In this document: one piece after another, positions 41,423 through 48,997 of the stretch
Position numbering within the stretch: position 1 is the stretch's first letter
Layout: the number at the start of each line of letters is the position of its first letter
Virus record (IMG/VR): IMGVR_UViG_3300020578_000043
Coordinates: 1-64,000 of that record
Strand: one strand, 5' to 3'
Length of the DNA stretch: 64,000 nucleotides
DNA from: a virus
Made by a program: the position numbers and the translations under genes
The notes under the pieces: model-generated
Told to the model about the DNA's origin: nothing
The model's input: only the letters and a program-made list of their open reading frames with translations
Databases searched by the model: none

Positions 41423-43057
41423 TCACTTGTACAACCAAGACATATCATCCATACCGTGATTAAATTTAGGATCAAGGTGTTTGACCTGTGAAGGTTCTCT
41501 TAATTTATAAACGTTCGTTTGATTGATTTGATTCGACCCCTTAGAATTCGCTCCTAACGTATATGTAGGATTGTTTGGAATAGCTCTAGCGTCGATGCTT
41601 GACACTCCGGTCGCTTTTAACATCGCCATCGCCATGGCATATCCAGAATCATTGTTTCCTTGAGCACCTTCCGTCAACCAGCTTCCTATTGCAAGACTCA
41701 TTATCAAATCGTCATGGCTATCCTTAGAAGCCATCGGCTTGTTACCATTCCATATAAAGGCCTGTAGTTGATCATATAGCCTTTGAGAATAACTTTTTAA
41801 AGTCTTATTACGGATCAATTCCTCTAATTTCGTAAGAATTTGTACTCTTGTTTTCTGGTTGGTAGGAAACCCAGGCAATTCATCTTGATTCAGCGGCGTG
41901 TAGTTCATTATGTCACCGCGATTGTTGTAATAGTACATCCTCGGATACCCGGTATCTCGAAGCTTAACGTTCACGAAATACCCAAACGTATTGTTCTCAG
42001 GACAGATCAATGCACCGTTGTATTTCTTGCCCCATTCTGCAAGTAGATCTGCAAACTTTTCTGGAGGTATCTTACCCATGTACTCAGCAACGACTTCTGA
42101 CGTTTTGTAATCTAAAACATGAAAAGTAGAATAATCTGAAGCATCGCCTCGGGCGACGTCTGCTGACAAAACGTAGGTTTTTGCTGGATCTGGCTGCTCC
42201 CAAATCCAAACATTTCTATCAAATCCAGACTTTTCAAGAGGGGGTCTTATCATAGACCTTAAATCCTCTAGGTCTTCTGATTGCAAAAATGTGTCACCCG
42301 ACGTGATGAAGTCACAAAGGTACTCTTGACTTACTTTTCTCTTTGGAAGATTACGAGTCTCTTTTACGAACCACGCCTCATCATGTTCAGGATGAACGGT
42401 CCACGGCAGTCTTATCGGATTGAACTCATTCGTTCCAGCTTCCGCCTCAACCCATAATCTGTAGTACAATCCACCGACACCATTTGGAGATGAAATAAGT
42501 ATTGCATTACCACCTGTCGTCAGCGTGGGATACAAGCCTGTCCAGATCGTATCAAAGTCTCTAATGAATGCACACTCATCGACGATGAGAAGCGATAGAG
42601 ACTCAGAACGACCTGCATCTTCTGACGTAGGAACTGCTTTTATTTGAGAACCATTGCTGAATGATATCTGCTGTTTGGACGGTTCAAAACGAGGCATCAA
42701 CAACCACTTTGGAAGAGATTGAAGCATGACGTGAACCTTCTTAATGAAGTTCTGCGCAGTGGCCAGTTTTGTTGCGATGATAAGGATGTTCTTGTCCTTG
42801 TAGAAGATCGCAAGCCATGTCGCATACGCAGCAGATATTGTAGACAGGCCTAATTGACGAGACTTTAGGACTATGTTAAAGCGTTGCTCTTGAAATGCTT
42901 TTACACAATCGTTCTGAAAGTCATACGTATTAAAAGGAATCGTGCCTTTCAGCGGATGCTGGATCTTAGCATAGTTCTTAATGAAATAGATTGGGTCTTT
43001 ACCGCAAGCGACAATCTCATTGACCTGCTGCTGTTTCGTTAATGGTTTTTCTTGCAT
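41423..43057 (-). CDS. 17: Terminase large subunit (gp17-like)
   Basis: 544 residues. N-terminal ATPase: KSRQLGLST (65-73), in which the usual Lys of T4 gp17 (SRQLGKTT) is replaced and Lys65 precedes the motif, like the deviant P-loop of lambda gpA. Walker B is LLIVDE (156-161), and the coupling motif is ILISSPNG. C-terminal RNase H-like nuclease: D300 (LSADVARGD), E354 (CPENNTFG) and D450 (SHDDLIMSLA). It pumps DNA into the prohead through the portal and cuts the concatemer. It is a little shorter than T4 gp17 (610). It lies just before an acidic protein and the portal. No small subunit is recognised; the 126-residue gene upstream is a weak candidate. Confidence 0.92.
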   Translation of the reverse strand: MQEKPLTKQQQVNEIVACGKDPIYFIKNYAKIQHPLKGTIPFNTYDFQNDCVKAFQEQRFNIVLKSRQLGLSTISAAYATWLAIFYKDKNILIIATKLATAQNFIKKVHVMLQSLPKWLLMPRFEPSKQQISFSNGSQIKAVPTSEDAGRSESLSLLIVDECAFIRDFDTIWTGLYPTLTTGGNAILISSPNGVGGLYYRLWVEAEAGTNEFNPIRLPWTVHPEHDEAWFVKETRNLPKRKVSQEYLCDFITSGDTFLQSEDLEDLRSMIRPPLEKSGFDRNVWIWEQPDPAKTYVLSADVARGDASDYSTFHVLDYKTSEVVAEYMGKIPPEKFADLLAEWGKKYNGALICPENNTFGYFVNVKLRDTGYPRMYYYNNRGDIMNYTPLNQDELPGFPTNQKTRVQILTKLEELIRNKTLKSYSQRLYDQLQAFIWNGNKPMASKDSHDDLIMSLAIGSWLTEGAQGNNDSGYAMAMAMLKATGVSSIDARAIPNNPTYTLGANSKGSNQINQTNVYKLREPSQVKHLDPKFNHGMDDMSWLYK

Positions 43058-43061
43058 TCAA

Positions 43062-43442
43062 TCAACCTACCTCAAAGACAACTTGCTTTCTATAGATTGC
43101 AGTTCTCTTGGGGTTATGAACTCCAAAACCAACAATTTCCACTGAATCTGATGATGATACTTCTTTCAGCTTTAGAGCCTTGGAGGTCTTTTCTTTGTAA
43201 GAGTTCTTGACTGCATCAAGCACAGCTTTAATGTTATGAGAAGAAGCTTCAACCTCGCGTAACTTGACCTGTAACATCTGTCTTTCAGAGGCAAAGTTAA
43301 CGATTGTTTGATATGAGACAGACAACATGTCAGGTCCGATCATTCTCATCTTCACGGAAAATGAATTGACGATCGGCGCGGCTGATCTTCCCCAGGAAGT
43401 ATCGATGGCTTGGCCTAAAGCATTATAATCTAATTCTGGCAT
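43062..43442 (-). CDS. Protein upstream of the terminase, unknown function
   Basis: 126 residues, starting at ATG 43442. The N-terminal half (YNALGQAIDTSWGRSAAPIV, FSVKMRMIGPDMLSVSYQTIV) mixes short helix and strand. A helix (ASSHNIKAVLDAVKNSYKEK) and a strand-rich C-terminus (VEIVGFGVHNPKRTAIYRKQVVFEV) follow. It ends 4 bases before the terminase start. Small terminase subunits often occupy this place, but no coiled-coil oligomerisation core like T4 gp16 is evident, so I leave the function open. Confidence 0.6.
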   Translation of the reverse strand: MPELDYNALGQAIDTSWGRSAAPIVNSFSVKMRMIGPDMLSVSYQTIVNFASERQMLQVKLREVEASSHNIKAVLDAVKNSYKEKTSKALKLKEVSSSDSVEIVGFGVHNPKRTAIYRKQVVFEVG

Positions 43443-43481
43443 GATAGACAGTAATCCTCAGTAACTAAATATTGAGATGGT

Positions 43482-43778
43482 CTAAAACAACATATTGACG
43501 GTCATCTTTTTTCCACCCTTTAACTTTTCGTTGACTTGTTCCTTCGTTGGGCGCCATCCTTCTTTCCATGCAGGTTGATTTGGACGGGCCCAAAAAGTCT
43601 CACAATGTTCGCAACATTTAAATTGGTGGTACGACTTTTCATCTGCGGCTGTGCGTAACAGGTATTCACATACTGGACAAGCCAGCGGGATCGTTTCTTT
43701 TTCTTGCTCTGGTTTGATGACAAAGAAGCCATCACAATCTTTTATCAACCTATTGTTTAGGTAAGGACGCCACATCAT
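43482..43778 (-). CDS. Zinc-ribbon protein
   Basis: 98 residues. Two pairs, CPVC and CEHC, spaced by about 24 residues (CPVCEYLLR... FKCCEHCETFW) form a likely zinc ribbon. The C-terminus is basic (KLKGGKKMTVNMLF). Its ATG overlaps the stop of the SbcDC-like gene (ATGA), so the two are translationally coupled. Zinc ribbons of this size bind nucleic acid or protein partners; a cofactor of the recombination nuclease is a fair guess from coupling, but no family is recognised. Confidence 0.6.
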   Translation of the reverse strand: MMWRPYLNNRLIKDCDGFFVIKPEQEKETIPLACPVCEYLLRTAADEKSYHQFKCCEHCETFWARPNQPAWKEGWRPTKEQVNEKLKGGKKMTVNMLF

Positions 43779-46700
43779 ACGTACACCATCTTAGAATCCT
43801 TCTCGTTCTTAGTGATTTCTAGAATTTGGTCTGCAACGTCTTTGATTCCGTCGACATGAGTTATGACCAGTATGATCCTAAAAAATTTCTTTAAGCTTAT
43901 CAATAGACGATTGCAAGCCTCGACTCCAGCATCATCCAACGTTCCGAATCCTTCATCTATGATGAACATATCAGGCTTTGACAATGAAGATATGTTGATC
44001 AATGCGACCCTTAGCGCAATTGATGCAATGGTCTTCTCCATTCCTGAACACAACTCGATGATTCGTCTCGAATCTCCATAGTTGATGTAGATCTCTGATG
44101 CATCTGACTCATCATCATTCTCGAGCTCAACAGAAAAATCGACGATACCATGTAGAATCTTTGCTATCTCTGCATTGATCAATGGCAATTGTGACCTTGT
44201 GATGATCAGCGGGATTCCTTTCTTCGAAAAAGCATTGCTGATTATCTCATAGATTTTCATCTCTTTTAAAAGCTTGTCTCGAGATGCTCTTTCAGAATCT
44301 AACTTCTCAATCTCTGACAACAGACGTCCTCGTTGCGTGGCCAGCGTGATCTTTGCCTCATCCCATTCCTTGGTTGATCTAGACAATGATTCTATTTTTG
44401 ACCTAAGAGAAACAACCTCTGAATTTTCGTCATTTTTTAAAGCATCCTGGAGGTCGATTAGTTTTTGCTCTGCATCTTTGACTGATTGAGTCAAAGAATC
44501 ACAAGACGACCTGTTTTTCTCAATCTCTGTTTCTTTCTTTGAGATCTCTAGTTTCAACTTTGATGATAGTGAGGTTGCCTTCTCAAGTCTAGACAACTTT
44601 GCCACCAACGAATCCTTGTTTAACTTCTCTAAAGAAGCCTTTAGATCGTTTAACTTCTTCAACGTTAATGAAACCTTTTCTAATTGAGAACCAACCTTTG
44701 ACTTATCTATGTGAGCATCCTTAATGAACTTGCATGCTGGATACTCATCCCCACACGGCACGTCATCAAGGATTTTCAAAGACTTTTGCTGAGACTTCAG
44801 CAGAGTCGATTCTTTGTCATACAGGTGTTGTAGATCAACGACGGATTTTTCAAGAGCATCAATGGCAGAGAGCTTGCTCTTTAGTTCTTCGGCATCATCA
44901 GATGATTCAATGTCTTCAACAGTGACTAATTTGTCTCTTAGAGACTTTATCTCCACGTTCAAAGACTCGATCTTAGAGCAACAGTCAGAACACTGAAGTC
45001 TCAATGTCATGATCTTTTGTTCTTGAGTTTTGACGTCTGATGGAGTCACTGCCTTGTGGCTTTGATGAGACGACAACTGAGACCTTAGGTCAGAAGATTG
45101 CGTTTGGGCATCTGAGATTTTTGATGCCAGATCATCAATCTGATCTGATAGGTCTAGGACTTTTTGACCGTGAGTCAACAACATGTCATCCCAGTTTCTA
45201 TCAGGAAAGTTCTTCAACTGAGATTTGTACCCGCTTAAGTCTTTGCTCGCGGTATCACACATCTTATCAAAGACGTCTAGGCCTAGAAACCTGGATAGTA
45301 TTGCCCTACGCTTTGTTGATCCTTGATTGATGAACGCGTTGATGTCACCTTGAGATGATAGAGCAGTCATCGAAAAATCTTCATGAGATCCGACCAATCC
45401 TCTGATTGCCTTTTCGGTTCCTGTCCTCAGATCATCGCACAGGTCATCGAGATCTCCTTCTTCATTCATTCTAAAGAAATTCAAAGAAGTAGAAGCAGTC
45501 GTCACGCCACGTTTGTTGATCGACTTAGTTGTTTGTCTCTCTGCGATGTAGACTTTGCTATTGTGGTTAAACACGGCGCGAGCATAGCAGTGATGTTTTC
45601 TAATGTTGCAAACGTGTAGATTTTTTAAAGAACCCCTGTCCGTCGTGTTGAATAGAGCATATGCCAGAGTACCGACAATGGAAGACTTTCCTGTTCGGTT
45701 TGGACCGAATATTCCTACGATACCATTCAGCTTAGTAAAATCAATCTCATTGTCTTCACCATAGGAAAAAGTATTGTCCCATTTGAGATGTCTCAACGAC
45801 CACTTGGATCCCTTGACGTAATCTTCTGATGATGTGACTGCAAACATGTACTTCTTGATTTGATTCGTCATGACGTCCCAATCGACGTCAACATTCCCAT
45901 TCTCTTTGCAGTATGTCTGTATTAGGCTCAAGATGACGTCATGAGATCCTAGGTCTGATTTTGCTATCGTTGTTGATCCTGCCTTAATCTTCTCACTTTC
46001 GGCACGATACTCAGATTTGAATGTCACTTCAGTTGCAGAGAATGTCGACTTTAGCGTCTCATTCAAAAAGCTGACATCATCCTGGTTTAATTCTAATTGT
46101 GATTTGATCCTAAACCTAGATTGCTTGGGATAGTTCCTTGCTTCCTTTAAGAAATCTTCTTGCGATCCTGTCCACTGTAACGTCACATAAGGTTTTGGAT
46201 TTGGAAGCTTATTGAATGCTACGTTCCACGTTGACTCATCAACAATATCCCATAGCAGGTATCCATGATCCAACTCTTCTGCATAGTTTTGTTGAATGGG
46301 AGTTCCTGGGTATGATATCCACGGTTTCTTTTCTCCAGATGAAGTCTCTCTATATCCTAGATGCTGCATCTGATGAATATCGCCTAAGAAAACAAAGGGA
46401 TAGTCTTTAAAAAACTCTACCTTCGTTTGCGCATCATCAAGCTCCCAGCCAGACTCTGTCACGGATCCGTACATCGCACCGTGATAACATGCAATGTTGA
46501 GTTTTCCTGCTACAGGTTTGACGTTCTTCCAGCCATCTTCATCAAAGAGGCTGTAGACACACCAGTTATATCCAGGATGAAACTCATACACTCCACTTTT
46601 TTTATATAAGTGAATCCTTGGATTATTCAACGCAGTCACAATGGGAGAGACTGCGTCTTGACGAGTTAGATTGACTAGGTTACCATCATGGTTGCCTAAC

Positions 46701-46933
46701 GTCATGTGAACATGAGCAACCTCAGCCATTGACTCAAGCCACCACGTCAAAAAATCTATGTACTCAGGAGAGATACCTGTAGTCTTCGTGTGAAAGATAT
46801 CACCACCGATGAAGATGTGATCAACGTTTTTCTTCTTACAATCGTTAATGAACGCAGTGAACACTTCGCGGTATTCATCATGACGCGAAAGAGAGCGAAT
46901 GTGAACGTCTGCAGTATGTGCAATTCGAACCAT
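43775..46933 (-). CDS. Single-chain SbcD-SbcC (gp47-gp46) recombination nuclease
   Basis: 1052 residues. Residues 1-300 are an Mre11/SbcD phosphoesterase (HTADVHIRS, GGDIFHTK, LGNHDGN, YHGAM, GDIHQMQ give the metal ligands). Residues 380-1052 are Rad50/SbcC: Walker A GPNRTGKSS (410-418), two long coiled coils, a hook region CGDEYPAC instead of the usual CxxC, the ABC signature LCSGMEKT and Walker B MFIIDEGFGTLD. T4 and most bacteria encode these as two proteins. The complex resects DNA ends for recombination-dependent replication. The predicted ABC and nuclease residues are all present. The start at ATG 46933 lacks a good ribosome site. Confidence 0.9.
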   Translation of the reverse strand: MVRIAHTADVHIRSLSRHDEYREVFTAFINDCKKKNVDHIFIGGDIFHTKTTGISPEYIDFLTWWLESMAEVAHVHMTLGNHDGNLVNLTRQDAVSPIVTALNNPRIHLYKKSGVYEFHPGYNWCVYSLFDEDGWKNVKPVAGKLNIACYHGAMYGSVTESGWELDDAQTKVEFFKDYPFVFLGDIHQMQHLGYRETSSGEKKPWISYPGTPIQQNYAEELDHGYLLWDIVDESTWNVAFNKLPNPKPYVTLQWTGSQEDFLKEARNYPKQSRFRIKSQLELNQDDVSFLNETLKSTFSATEVTFKSEYRAESEKIKAGSTTIAKSDLGSHDVILSLIQTYCKENGNVDVDWDVMTNQIKKYMFAVTSSEDYVKGSKWSLRHLKWDNTFSYGEDNEIDFTKLNGIVGIFGPNRTGKSSIVGTLAYALFNTTDRGSLKNLHVCNIRKHHCYARAVFNHNSKVYIAERQTTKSINKRGVTTASTSLNFFRMNEEGDLDDLCDDLRTGTEKAIRGLVGSHEDFSMTALSSQGDINAFINQGSTKRRAILSRFLGLDVFDKMCDTASKDLSGYKSQLKNFPDRNWDDMLLTHGQKVLDLSDQIDDLASKISDAQTQSSDLRSQLSSHQSHKAVTPSDVKTQEQKIMTLRLQCSDCCSKIESLNVEIKSLRDKLVTVEDIESSDDAEELKSKLSAIDALEKSVVDLQHLYDKESTLLKSQQKSLKILDDVPCGDEYPACKFIKDAHIDKSKVGSQLEKVSLTLKKLNDLKASLEKLNKDSLVAKLSRLEKATSLSSKLKLEISKKETEIEKNRSSCDSLTQSVKDAEQKLIDLQDALKNDENSEVVSLRSKIESLSRSTKEWDEAKITLATQRGRLLSEIEKLDSERASRDKLLKEMKIYEIISNAFSKKGIPLIITRSQLPLINAEIAKILHGIVDFSVELENDDESDASEIYINYGDSRRIIELCSGMEKTIASIALRVALINISSLSKPDMFIIDEGFGTLDDAGVEACNRLLISLKKFFRIILVITHVDGIKDVADQILEITKNEKDSKMVYV

Positions 46934-46978
46934 TAAACAACCAATCTACAACAATTGAACGCAGTGTTCAATGACTAA

Positions 46979-47956
46979 TCAAAACCTGAAACTTGATGAA
47001 ACGAACTTATCAAGTTTGGTCAAAAACCTATCTTCCCAATACAACGGCTTTGCCTCAGACAAGGCTTTTTCAAACTCGGCCTTCGACATGCTTCCTGGAT
47101 CACCCCAAGGTCTAACGTCGACGACAACTACGTCTATGTCGTATTCTTGAAGCTTTTTTACTATCTTAGGGGTTTTCTTACTCCACATGTCACCATCAAG
47201 CGCTAACGCTACAGGCGTGTTGTGAAGCAAGATCTTGTTGAAGATCTCATGACGTTCATCTAGATCAGAACCTAAAAGTGCAGTAGAATTTTCAGGACAC
47301 TTTACCATATCAAAAGGACCTTCGCACAAGGTCATTCGTTTGGTCCAATCTAAATTTATCTCATTAAACACGATGGGATTCTTGTCGACATCTGGGTTGT
47401 CATATTTTGGTTTTCTATCCTTATCGATTGCTCTTGCAACAAAGTAATTCAATTCACCTGACGCATCAAAGGACGGCATGATGACTCTACGTTTCCACCG
47501 CGGTTCATCAGAAATTCCAAATTTGTAATACCACGCATCACGGTCGAACAACCCCCTAGAGTAGACATACCTCCATGCAGCCTTGACGTCAGGATCCATG
47601 TCATTTGCTAAGGTCAATAACCTAAAATCGTTAGGGAGCTGGGCCTTTTGTTCTTTTTCGACTTGTACTGTGATGAGAGATGTTTTGCCGTCCAGCCCCA
47701 TCATTTGACGATACGCATCTAGGTGTTCTTGCGTACCGTACTTTCGTAACAGCGGAACAAGGCTTCTTGCTTTCCATCCGCATACCCAACAATGGTTTGC
47801 GTCGTCTGTTGTGCGAATTGCCAGCTTCTTTTTTGAAGCGTCAGAGGGGGCACATATAGGGCATCTGACGTCGAAATTGATACCGTTGCCAGATATCCTA
47901 CCACGACCGAAAATCGACTCGTAAAACTTTATCTTATCGGTCAGTGAATGGACCAC
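46979..47956 (-). CDS. DnaG-type DNA primase (gp61-like)
   Basis: 325 residues from GTG 47956; no in-frame ATG lies near. Zinc-binding domain with C32, C35, C56 and C59 (RCPIC, CWVCGW). The RNA polymerase core has RVIMPSFDASGELNYFVARA and KPKYDNP, and the Toprim domain has CEGPFDMVKC (E212, D216), LALDGD (D254, D256) and a downstream DVRPWGDPG. It makes RNA primers for lagging-strand synthesis. No helicase domain is fused. It is flanked by recombination genes (RuvC-like upstream, SbcDC downstream), which forms a replication-recombination block. Confidence 0.85.
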   Translation of the reverse strand: MVHSLTDKIKFYESIFGRGRISGNGINFDVRCPICAPSDASKKKLAIRTTDDANHCWVCGWKARSLVPLLRKYGTQEHLDAYRQMMGLDGKTSLITVQVEKEQKAQLPNDFRLLTLANDMDPDVKAAWRYVYSRGLFDRDAWYYKFGISDEPRWKRRVIMPSFDASGELNYFVARAIDKDRKPKYDNPDVDKNPIVFNEINLDWTKRMTLCEGPFDMVKCPENSTALLGSDLDERHEIFNKILLHNTPVALALDGDMWSKKTPKIVKKLQEYDIDVVVVDVRPWGDPGSMSKAEFEKALSEAKPLYWEDRFLTKLDKFVSSSFRF

Positions 47957-47977
47957 GAGACGATTGTAACGTATGAA

Positions 47978-48550
47978 TCACACGTTTTTCAAGGGTCCGT
48001 CAATACACGCTGCTTTAGAGATCACGTATGCATCAGTCGCATCCCGACTCCACTCAACTGCGCAACCATTTTTCTTTACAGGCCATTTGACATGCTTTAA
48101 GTCATGCTCTGACATGTACTTGAAAACCTGTTCTTTTCCGCTCATCCCGGCAATGGAAGTTCTTTGCATCTTGATGCCGCACAATTTTCTTGCGTGGGAT
48201 GATGAGATGTATTCCGGATCGACCTTGAATATTTCCCTAGAGATGTAGGAGACAATTCCGTTGAACCTCATCAACGTCGTTATCGTCGAAGCCGAAGACA
48301 TTCCTGTTCGAAATCCCATCAACGGTTCCTCTAAGGCAACCCTGTACTCACCGGGAATTTTTTTCAACAGTTCGGCCAACTCAAAAGCGACCACGTCCGC
48401 CTTTTCCCACAGGGTCTTACATTTCTTAAATTCGATTCTATCAAGGTGAAGGATGTGAGACCCGGACGCATCAGGTTGTAACGCCGGATCGACAACACAA
48501 ACACCTGTCACCGACGTACTCACGTCCAACCCCAATACCAACGGTCTCAT
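47978..48550 (-). CDS. RuvC-like Holliday junction resolvase
   Basis: 190 residues with an RNase H fold pattern: first strand VLGLDVSTSVTGVCVVD (Asp9), the second acidic site VALEEP (E74/E75), an MSSASTITTLMRFNGIVSYI helix and the C-terminal RDATDAYVISKAA (D170/D173). These match the four-acid catalytic set of RuvC resolvases. It should resolve branched DNA before packaging, in place of T4 endonuclease VII. The ATG at 48550 is 3 bases after a hairpin (48554-48576) with no clear ribosome site. Confidence 0.82.
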   Translation of the reverse strand: MRPLVLGLDVSTSVTGVCVVDPALQPDASGSHILHLDRIEFKKCKTLWEKADVVAFELAELLKKIPGEYRVALEEPLMGFRTGMSSASTITTLMRFNGIVSYISREIFKVDPEYISSSHARKLCGIKMQRTSIAGMSGKEQVFKYMSEHDLKHVKWPVKKNGCAVEWSRDATDAYVISKAACIDGPLKNV

Positions 48551-48553
48551 GCA

Positions 48554-48576
48554 GTCATTCTTTAATCCAGAATGAC
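48554..48576 (-). promoter_or_regulatory. Hairpin at the start of the RuvC-like gene
   Basis: GTCATTC (48554-48560) pairs perfectly with GAATGAC (48570-48576) around a nine-base AT-rich loop, ending 3 bases before the ATG. It occupies the place where a ribosome site should be. It could limit or tune translation; a protein-binding site or chance is equally possible. Confidence 0.35.
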
Positions 48577-48591
48577 ATTAGTAAAATCGAG

Positions 48592-48996
48592 CTATAGCAG
48601 ACCCATATCTTTTAGTTCTATTTCCGTGAGTATTTTGTAGGTCAAATCGTGGGCCGTGCACCACTCCATTGCCGCGCGGATCTTCTTGATGACCGTGGAT
48701 TGATCCAGTTTTCTAGATGGTTTGATTTCTATGATGAACTTAGCGCCGTCCTTATACTCAACCTGAAAATCTGGATAGTATTTTCTTATCTTTTTGGTCC
48801 TTTGGTTGGAGACATATTCAATGATGAGCTTTTCGTATGACCACGTCTGGACGTTTGGATTTGAGTCCAAATGTTCCATGTACTTCTGTTCCCACCCCGA
48901 TCGATACTTACACTCACCTGCAATCGGCGAAATATGTGTGCCGCGATGATAGCGACTTTTTTTCTTCCTGCGTCGACGAGGTTTTTTTTGTGCCAT
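48592..48996 (-). CDS. 4: Head completion nuclease, gp4-like (PD-(D/E)XK)
   Basis: 134 residues. After a basic tail (PRRRRKKKSRYHRG) it has YRSGWEQKYMEHLDSNPNV, closely like T4 gp4 (YRSNWE... LDKNPE), then IIEYVSNQRTKKIRKYYPDF and IIEIKPS. E36, D76, E90 and K92 form a PD-(D/E)XK-type site, as in TnsA-like nucleases. In T4 gp4 helps finish filled heads so that tails can join. The ATG at 48996 follows the upstream stop by one base. T4 gp4 is 150 residues. Confidence 0.82.
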   Translation of the reverse strand: MAQKKPRRRRKKKSRYHRGTHISPIAGECKYRSGWEQKYMEHLDSNPNVQTWSYEKLIIEYVSNQRTKKIRKYYPDFQVEYKDGAKFIIEIKPSRKLDQSTVIKKIRAAMEWCTAHDLTYKILTEIELKDMGLL

Positions 48997-48997
48997 G

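Noticed and set aside
43062-43442. Small terminase subunit
   Set aside because: Position fits, but no gp16-like coiled core or DNA-binding motif is visible, so no such name is given.
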